NCBI GenBank assembly: GCA_002726335.1
Contig: PBSR01000165.1
Location: forward strand, 1 to 11,023
DNA: 11,023 bases
Direction of reading: 5' to 3'
DNA from: Gemmatimonadaceae bacterium
Lineage (GTDB): Bacteria; Latescibacterota; UBA2968; UBA8231
The notes under the pieces: generated by a model
Database searches by the model: none
Told to the model about the DNA's origin: nothing
The model's input: only the letters and a program-made list of their open reading frames with translations
Made by a program: the position numbers and the translations under genes
Shown here: piece after piece, positions 1 through 4,699 of the stretch
Numbering within the stretch: the first letter of the stretch is position 1
Layout: each line of letters starts with the position of its first letter

Positions 1-1956
1 GATGTCCCAGCGGTCGGTGAAATACACCGTCGTCCAGGGACCCCACGGGTCGGGGGCGTCGTAGAGCCCGAAGCCACTCTCGAAGCGAGTGTCGGAATCG
101 CCGGTGGTGAGCTGTTGCCACATGATGTAGCGGTCGAGGCCGGGCAGGTAACTCATCGACGAACGGCGGCACTGGCCTGCATGGGTGAAGATGGCCCCGG
201 CGTCGCTGAGGTCTGCCGACCATCGCGGCTCGCCTACCGATGTACCCACAAAGAACTCGTAGTATGCGGGCTCAGGGATGCGGTCCTTCGGCACGCGGGC
301 CAGGAGGAAGCGGTCGGCCTGCTCATAGGCGCTGGGGTTGTCGTGAGACGTGATGTAGACATAGTCGTCACGCGCCTCCGCGTAGTCGCGGCCGCAGTTT
401 ACGAAGGACGGATGGCCGAATTCGGCGAAGGACCAGGGCGCCCACTCGAAGGTCTTCATGTGATCGGTGGACCAGCCGAGCCGACCGCTGTGTCCGTCGC
501 CGTCGGCGTTGCGTACCCAGAGATAGATGACACCGTCGACGCAGAGCAGGCCACTGGCCTTTTCGCCCTTTCGGCCCGGGCCGAGGCGCTCCCCGTCAGA
601 GCGGATGTTGTGGCCGACGAAGTTCTCCGGCTCGCCGGTGATGACGGCGTACCCGAGGCTGAGCTTGGCATCCACCTGCCTCGGCTCAAAGCCATAGCCG
701 TCGCCGTACGCGGTGTACAGATTGCCGTCGTCGGCCCACGTAATGGGCCAGTTGTCGCTGCCGTCGCGGGTGCGGCCCCCGAGCACGGTGTGGCGCACCT
801 GGCTCGGCGGATCCCACTCAATCTGCCTGACGACCGGGCTTGAGGGCACCGGCGATCGTAAGACGAAGCTGTCGAGGACGGGGCGGACGATGTGGTTGAG
901 ACGGTCACGCCAGCCACGACGATCACCGTCCACCGTCAGATCGCCGCCGTTGCGCACAACGACCAGCTCCAGACTGGGGATCACCAGCAGGATCTGATCG
1001 CCGGCACCAGCCCCGAGGACGGCGTCGCGAGGTACTCCCGCCCAGTGGCCATCGGCATTCGTCCACCACGCCAGGCCTGATGCCGGTGAGGGATCGCCGT
1101 CATCCCGGGCGGCCTGATCCGGCGGCATGCCGGCGTCGGCGAACGCGGCGTGCAGCACGTTGGGGGCGATCAGCTGCTGCCCCTCCCAGGCTCCGTCCTG
1201 TACGAGCAGCTGGCCGACTCTGGCAGTGGCCCCGGGCGTGAAGCTGCCGCCTCCCCAGTTGGCTACCAGGGGCAGGCCGTCCACGACCCAACTCGTGCCA
1301 TAACCGATGGAATAGTCCGCGTCTTCGCGCAGGCCAACCGGCGAGAAGACACGTTCACGCAACAGCGTGCGAATATCGGGAGTGGAGGTGTCCCGCAATG
1401 CGGCGGTGACGCAGTACGACAGCATAGCCATGCCGGGATTGCTGTAGTGAGCCCGAGTGCCCGGCTCAAAGAGTACCGGTGCCTCGTCGCGGGCCACCGT
1501 GAAGGGATCGGCTTCGCCTTCGACGGTGTGCTCACTGCTGGTTCCGCGCCAGAAGACGCCTTTCCAACCGGGCAGCTCCATGTGCGGCACGTGGTCAGCT
1601 GATGACGACTCGGCATCTTCGATACCGGATGTGTGCGTCGCCAGGTGGCGCAGCGTGATCTTCGACTTGAGTGGATCCTGGCGCCACTGCGGCACGTAGG
1701 TGCAGGCCAGATCGTCCGCCGCCAGCAGACCGTCATCGATGGCAACCGCAAGTGACAGACCGCCCACGAGGGCCTTGGCCAGCGAAGCGGTGTAGTGCCG
1801 CTTGTCTGCTGACCACCCGTCGCTGTAGCGCTCGAAGACCAGGTGGCCATGTCGGACTACGAGGAGAGCATTGGTGGAGCGGCTAACCAGAGAGGACCAG
1901 ACAGCGTCGAGGCATTCGGCGTCGAGTCCGACATCTGCGGGTTCGTTCTTGACCAT
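1..1956 (-). CDS. Serine hydrolase (beta-lactamase/PBP-like) fused to DUF4185-like propeller; 3' end outside window
   Basis: One uninterrupted frame of 652 codons runs from ATG at 1956 off the left edge. Residues about 10-345 look like the beta-lactamase (class C/EstB-type) serine hydrolase family: nucleophile motif S58-L-A-K61, a THTSG segment at 107-111, the tyrosine motif Y171-S-N173, and a glycine-rich GAGAG stretch at 315-319 where the third active-site motif is expected. Residues about 385-652 resemble DUF4185, a predicted beta-propeller seen near carbohydrate-active enzymes: SDNWPITWADDG at 400-411, then GDG, DDYVYITS and LARVP blocks. No signal peptide or membrane segment is visible, so a cytoplasmic location is inferred. 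No good SD precedes the ATG; it was chosen because the family N-terminus fits and the next upstream codons are not convincing. It is divergent from the operon starting at 2005. The likely activity is ester or amide hydrolysis; the substrate is unknown. Family assignment is strong for the first half and good for the second. Confidence 0.85.
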   Translation of the reverse strand, partial: MVKNEPADVGLDAECLDAVWSSLVSRSTNALLVVRHGHLVFERYSDGWSADKRHYTASLAKALVGGLSLAVAIDDGLLAADDLACTYVPQWRQDPLKSKITLRHLATHTSGIEDAESSSADHVPHMELPGWKGVFWRGTSSEHTVEGEADPFTVARDEAPVLFEPGTRAHYSNPGMAMLSYCVTAALRDTSTPDIRTLLRERVFSPVGLREDADYSIGYGTSWVVDGLPLVANWGGGSFTPGATARVGQLLVQDGAWEGQQLIAPNVLHAAFADAGMPPDQAARDDGDPSPASGLAWWTNADGHWAGVPRDAVLGAGAGDQILLVIPSLELVVVRNGGDLTVDGDRRGWRDRLNHIVRPVLDSFVLRSPVPSSPVVRQIEWDPPSQVRHTVLGGRTRDGSDNWPITWADDGNLYTAYGDGYGFEPRQVDAKLSLGYAVITGEPENFVGHNIRSDGERLGPGRKGEKASGLLCVDGVIYLWVRNADGDGHSGRLGWSTDHMKTFEWAPWSFAEFGHPSFVNCGRDYAEARDDYVYITSHDNPSAYEQADRFLLARVPKDRIPEPAYYEFFVGTSVGEPRWSADLSDAGAIFTHAGQCRRSSMSYLPGLDRYIMWQQLTTGDSDTRFESGFGLYDAPDPWGPWTTVYFTDRWDI

Positions 1957-1960
1957 ACCC

Positions 1961-1997
1961 GTCAAGGAGGGATAGCTTGCGGCCCTGGTCAAGGAGG
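1961..1997 (+). repeat. Duplicated GTCAAGGAGG (10-bp direct repeat with SD cores)
   Basis: GTCAAGGAGG occurs at 1961-1970 and again at 1988-1997, 27 bp apart. The second copy contains AGGAGG seven bases before the ATG at 2005 and is the evident ribosome binding site of the SDR gene, which decides that start over the longer in-frame extension reaching back to 1843. The first copy is followed by a TTG at 1977 in another frame, which I judge not to be a gene. Both copies lie in the 48-bp divergent gap. Confidence 0.6.
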
Positions 1998-2004
1998 CAA
2001 GGCT

Positions 2005-2766
2005 ATGAAGCTGGATGGCAGGGTCGCATTGATCACAGGTGGTGGCTCCGGTATCGGCGCCGCCTGTGCCCGCCACATGGCGGGGGAAGGAGCGGCCATC
2101 GCAGTGACGGGTATGCCGACAGGGAGTGTGACGCAGGTCGCAGTCGACCTGCGGAGCGACGGCCATCAGGCCATCGGCGTACCCACCGATGTGCGCCAGG
2201 AAGAACAACTCGAGGCAGCTGTCGCAGAAACGGTCGAGAGTTTCGGTCGGCTCGACATCGTCGTTGCCAGCGCCGCGATCCAGCAGCACGACAAGGATCA
2301 CACGCTGCACGAACTCGACGTCGAGGTCTGGGATGAGACGCACAACGTCAACTCTCGAGGTGTGTTTCTCACGTGCAAACACGGCCTGCGGCAGATGATG
2401 GCCCAGGGCGACGGTGGCAACATCGTCATCATCGCCTCGGTGGCGGCGCTGGGCGGGGGCTCAGCGAACGTCTCGTACCTGACAGGCAAACACGGCCTGC
2501 TGGGTCTCAACCGCCACATCGGCATCCACTATGCCGAACACGGGATCCGCTGCAACGCGCTCTGCTCGGGAGCCCTCGAGCGCACGCCCAACCACGACAT
2601 CCACCCCGATCCCGAGGGGCGGGCCCGGCGACTCGCCGAGGATGTCCCCATGGGGCGCCCCGGAACGCCCGAGGATATCGCGCCCTGGGTGACTTTCCTC
2701 TGCAGTGATGAGGCGGCCTACGCAACCGGATCCTACATCGTCGTCGATGGCGGCTTGAAGGCCTGA
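2005..2766 (+). CDS. Short-chain dehydrogenase/reductase (SDR), classical type
   Basis: A 253-residue NAD(P)(H)-dependent oxidoreductase of normal classical-SDR length. Visible motifs are the Rossmann glycine motif TGGGSGIG at 11-18, D62 in the TDV segment that contacts adenine, N116, catalytic S145, and Y158-x-x-x-K162. The C-terminal block GRPGTPEDIA and the final VVDGG are typical of the FabG-like group. One deviation is that the usual NNAG motif after beta-4 reads ASAA at 88-91. The segment after beta-2 (TGMP) has no obvious acidic or Arg residue, so NAD versus NADP preference cannot be called. The ATG at 2005 is preceded by AGGAGG at 7 bp; an in-frame extension upstream overlaps the divergent gene and is not family-like. 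It is the first gene of a three-gene operon, and its stop overlaps the next ATG by one base (TGATG). Substrate is unknown, probably a secondary alcohol or sugar. Confidence 0.93.
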   Translation: MKLDGRVALITGGGSGIGAACARHMAGEGAAIAVTGMPTGSVTQVAVDLRSDGHQAIGVPTDVRQEEQLEAAVAETVESFGRLDIVVASAAIQQHDKDHTLHELDVEVWDETHNVNSRGVFLTCKHGLRQMMAQGDGGNIVIIASVAALGGGSANVSYLTGKHGLLGLNRHIGIHYAEHGIRCNALCSGALERTPNHDIHPDPEGRARRLAEDVPMGRPGTPEDIAPWVTFLCSDEAAYATGSYIVVDGGLKA

Positions 2767-3413
2767 TGCAGCACACGCGGCGAATCATCGATCTGAGTAC
2801 GCCCCTCTACGACGGTATTCGGGGCCTGACAACGGAGCCGAAGACGTCGATCGGCGTGCAGGGCTACAACACGACAACCCTTCATCTGTACAGCCACACC
2901 GGTACCCACATGGACGCGCCGAAACACTTCGTCGAAGGGAGTGGCACCATCGATGAGGTAGACCTGCAGGCCTGTGTCGGTTCCGCGGAAGTGATCGACC
3001 TGACCGCGATCGAGCCGGCAGGTGTGATGTCGGTGGCGGATGTGGTGCCCCACGCCGGGCGCATCGAGGCCGGCTCCCGTGTGTTGCTGCGCACCGATTG
3101 GTGCCGGCACGTGAATGCGGAGGACTTTCGCACACACATGCCGCGGGTGTCACTGGAGCTGGCCCGCTGGTTCGTGGAGCGCGAGGTGGCGCTGCTGGGT
3201 GTGGAGCAGCCGTCGGTGGCCTCGGTGAATCCCGGTGACGAGCAGGAGCTGGGCGACGTGCATCGGGCATTGCTCAACGGCGGGGTCGTCATCGTCGAGG
3301 GGTTGTGCAATCTGCACGAGCTGCGCCAGGATCGAGTCCATTTCGTGGCGCTGCCGCTGCGCCTTCAGCAGGGCGACGGATCGCCCGTTCGCGCTATCGC
3401 TATCGAAGAGTGA
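2766..3413 (+). CDS. Cyclase-family metal-dependent hydrolase (KynB/kynurenine formamidase-like, PF04199)
   Basis: 215 residues, the usual size of bacterial cyclase-family enzymes, which use one or two metal ions (often Zn) to cleave amides or related bonds. The family's metal motif HxGTHxDxPxHF is intact at H44, H48, D50 and H54. Later conserved positions are also present: LLRTDW at 107-112, GVEQPSV at 145-151 (commonly GIDTPSV), H166 in DVHRALL, and E178 in VIVEGL. The enzyme therefore looks catalytically competent. It lacks a signal peptide. Translation is probably coupled to the SDR gene because the start overlaps its stop by one base; GAAGG lies just upstream. The family includes kynurenine formamidase, isatin hydrolase and polyketide cyclase-like proteins. 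No tryptophan-pathway gene is adjacent, so kynB should not be assigned. In this operon it may open a lactone or amide made after SDR oxidation. Confidence 0.9.
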   Translation: MQHTRRIIDLSTPLYDGIRGLTTEPKTSIGVQGYNTTTLHLYSHTGTHMDAPKHFVEGSGTIDEVDLQACVGSAEVIDLTAIEPAGVMSVADVVPHAGRIEAGSRVLLRTDWCRHVNAEDFRTHMPRVSLELARWFVEREVALLGVEQPSVASVNPGDEQELGDVHRALLNGGVVIVEGLCNLHELRQDRVHFVALPLRLQQGDGSPVRAIAIEE

Positions 3414-3428
3414 AGGGGAGCTGCTAAC

Positions 3429-4238
3429 GTGATCATCGAGTGGAACCAGCACATCTTCCATCCCGACACACACCGTTTCCCGCTGCACGACCGTGCCGTC
3501 TACCGACCGGACGTCTCGAAGAACGCGGCGGATCCGTTGGCGGCGTACGTCGAACGTCTGCGAGATGAACACATCGACCGTGCCGTGCTCGTACACCCGG
3601 AGCCGTACGGTGACGATCACCGGCTGGTCCTGGACTGTCTGGCGCGTGAGCCGGCGCTGTTTCTCGGTACGAGTCTGTTCTACCCAAAGGACACGGACGC
3701 GCCGCAGCGCCTGGCCGACCTTGTTGCACGGCAACCGAAAATTGTGTCGACGCGGTTCCACGCCCATCGCGGCAAGGAGCAGTACCTGGACAGCTTTGCC
3801 GAAAAAAGTGTGCGGGCCCTGTGGGAGAAGGCGGTGGAGCTGGGCCTGATCGTCGAGCTGCACATCGGGCCGAACTATGCGACTCAGGTGGCAGAGGTGC
3901 TGCACGATCTGCCGGACACGGTAGCCCTCATCGACCATCTGGCCGAGCCGCACATGGGAGATGGTGTGGAGTTTGCCGACGTGCTCGATCTGGCGCGCTT
4001 CGACAACGTCTACATGAAGCTGTCGGGGCTGAGCCACTTCAATAAGGAAGGACCGCTGTATGAGAGCGCCCGACCTTTCACCCAGCGGGTGATCGGCGAG
4101 TTCGGTCCGCAGCGGACGGTCTGGGGATCGGGAACCCCGGACATCGTCGATGCCCACATGGAGGCGTATTCGGAGGCCGATCGGGCCCTGGTGAAGGGCG
4201 GTAACCTGGCGCGGCTGCTGGGGTGGGAGACTACTTGA
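3429..4238 (+). CDS. Amidohydrolase_2-family (PF04909) TIM-barrel protein with altered terminal Asp motif
   Basis: 269 residues with a GTG start at 3429, preceded by a strong purine-rich site (GAAGGGGAG, 3412-3420). Features of the Amidohydrolase_2/lactonase-decarboxylase group are H8-x-F-H11 at the end of the first strand, a middle ELHIGP strand with H145, LIDHLAEP with H170, and the KLSG motif at 197-200. At the position where the family usually has WGSDxP, this protein reads W232-G-S-G-T-P237 followed by D238, so the usual catalytic Asp is absent or displaced by three residues. It lies 15 bp after the cyclase gene, same strand, as third gene of the operon. Known relatives hydrolyse sugar lactones or decarboxylate acids; the reaction here is undetermined. 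Its last 8 bases overlap the end of the convergent coiled-coil gene. Confidence 0.85.
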   Translation: MIIEWNQHIFHPDTHRFPLHDRAVYRPDVSKNAADPLAAYVERLRDEHIDRAVLVHPEPYGDDHRLVLDCLAREPALFLGTSLFYPKDTDAPQRLADLVARQPKIVSTRFHAHRGKEQYLDSFAEKSVRALWEKAVELGLIVELHIGPNYATQVAEVLHDLPDTVALIDHLAEPHMGDGVEFADVLDLARFDNVYMKLSGLSHFNKEGPLYESARPFTQRVIGEFGPQRTVWGSGTPDIVDAHMEAYSEADRALVKGGNLARLLGWETT

Positions 4239-4539
4239 GCAGGATGGCCGACATGACGGAGAGCCACATCATGAGGCTGATGCTCAGCTGCCAGCGGAAG
4301 TGACGGTCGATCTTCGCGTCGAGGGCGGCGAAGCGGGCATCGATGGTTGCGAACCGGGCATCGATGGTTGCGAACCGGGCATCGAGTTTTGCCTCAAGAG
4401 ATATGAAGCGCTGTTCGATGAACTGGAAGCGTTGCTCGACGTACTGACGGAAATCCCGCAGATCGTCTTCGAGGCGGGTAAGGCGTCGATCGATCTGCTC
4501 GAAGACGTCACGCGCTGTGAGTTCGGCTGAGTCGGCCAT
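4231..4539 (-). CDS. Small coiled-coil protein with C-terminal membrane anchor
   Basis: 102 residues from ATG at 4539. A longer in-frame start at 4605 would add 22 residues that look unlike the rest, and GAAGGAA upstream of 4539 is a plausible SD. After a short polar N-terminus (ADSAELTARDVFEQ) the protein is a charged heptad-repeat helix, with repeating blocks of the type DARFATI/DARFAAL near its C-terminal half, then a hydrophobic segment (WQLSISLMMWLSVMSAILL) ending in Lys at the stop. This is the layout of a tail-anchored coiled coil with most of the protein in the cytoplasm. It resembles DUF1640/Bdr-like repeat proteins only in general pattern. Two seven-residue blocks are encoded by a perfect 21-bp tandem DNA repeat. 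It diverges from the 4700 gene and converges on the amidohydrolase gene. Function unknown; oligomerisation or scaffolding is an inference. Confidence 0.7.
   Translation of the reverse strand: MADSAELTARDVFEQIDRRLTRLEDDLRDFRQYVEQRFQFIEQRFISLEAKLDARFATIDARFATIDARFAALDAKIDRHFRWQLSISLMMWLSVMSAILLK
4335..4385 (-). repeat. 21-bp in-frame tandem repeat inside coiled-coil gene
   Basis: Two perfect 21-bp copies occupy 4335-4355 and 4356-4376 (plus-strand unit GGGCATCGATGG then TTGCGAACC), and the first nine bases of a third copy follow at 4377-4385. Each unit encodes one seven-residue heptad of the minus-strand protein, so copy-number change would lengthen or shorten the coiled coil without shifting the frame. 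Confidence 0.85.
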
Positions 4540-4564
4540 GTGCCTGGTTCCTTCGTCCGAGAGG

Positions 4565-4592
4565 AATATACCGCACGCATTGCAGTGCACAA
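4565..4592 (-). promoter_or_regulatory. Candidate sigma70-type promoter for the coiled-coil gene
   Basis: On the minus strand TATATT (plus 4565-4570) matches the -10 consensus at five of six positions, and TTGTGC (plus 4587-4592) lies 16 bp upstream as a weak -35 with only TTG conserved. Predicted transcription would begin near 4557, leaving a short leader before ATG 4539 with GAAGGAA as the SD. This is the most AT-rich stretch of the gap between the two divergent genes. Confidence 0.35.
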
Positions 4593-4600
4593 ATGCACAA
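4586..4600. promoter_or_regulatory. Tandem TGCACAA heptamers, possible operator
   Basis: TGCACAA occurs at 4586-4592 and 4594-4600, an 8-bp period, preceded by TGCAG at 4581-4585. The first copy overlaps the candidate -35 of the coiled-coil promoter. Placement in the divergent intergenic gap suggests a regulator site, but no known operator is recognised. Confidence 0.25.
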
Positions 4601-4652
4601 AACATGCCAGCGCCCAGGGCTGAGTGAACCAGGACAGAGGAGCGACCGCAGT

Positions 4653-4690
4653 GTTACCTGCAGACCCCAACCACGTGAACGTCAGGTAAC
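4653..4690 (+). promoter_or_regulatory. 8-bp inverted repeat just upstream of the 763-residue gene
   Basis: GTTACCTG at 4653-4660 and CAGGTAAC at 4683-4690 are perfect inverted copies separated by 22 bases. The right arm ends nine bases before ATG 4700, so the element could be a dimeric repressor site or an RNA hairpin affecting ribosome access. The start has no strong SD apart from AGG within the right arm, which makes a translational role possible. Confidence 0.4.
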
Positions 4691-4699
4691 GGCCGCACG

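Noticed and set aside
115..843. Plus-strand open frame of 242 codons (and a similar one at 1150-1602)
   Set aside because: It lies exactly in the codon-aligned antisense frame of the serine hydrolase/DUF4185 gene; its translation has no recognisable domain while the minus-strand frame has clear motifs.
456..926. Minus-strand open frames at 456-926 and 1263-1850
   Set aside because: They are out of frame with the fusion gene that covers the whole region and give low-complexity Ser/Thr/Arg-rich peptides.
1843..2766. Longer 307-residue version of the SDR starting at 1843
   Set aside because: The extra 54 residues overlap the start of the divergent gene and are not SDR-like; AGGAGG directly before ATG 2005 fixes the start.
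2766..3413. Assignment as kynB of tryptophan degradation
   Set aside because: The motif is shared by the whole cyclase family and no kynurenine-pathway gene (kynA, kynU) is nearby.
3150..4157. Minus-strand open frame of 335 codons
   Set aside because: Antisense shadow of the cyclase and amidohydrolase genes, both of which have intact family motifs and SD sites.
4335..4385. Possible CRISPR-like or integration-site repeat
   Set aside because: The copies are directly abutting with no spacers, 21 bp long, and in frame with heptads of a coiled-coil protein.
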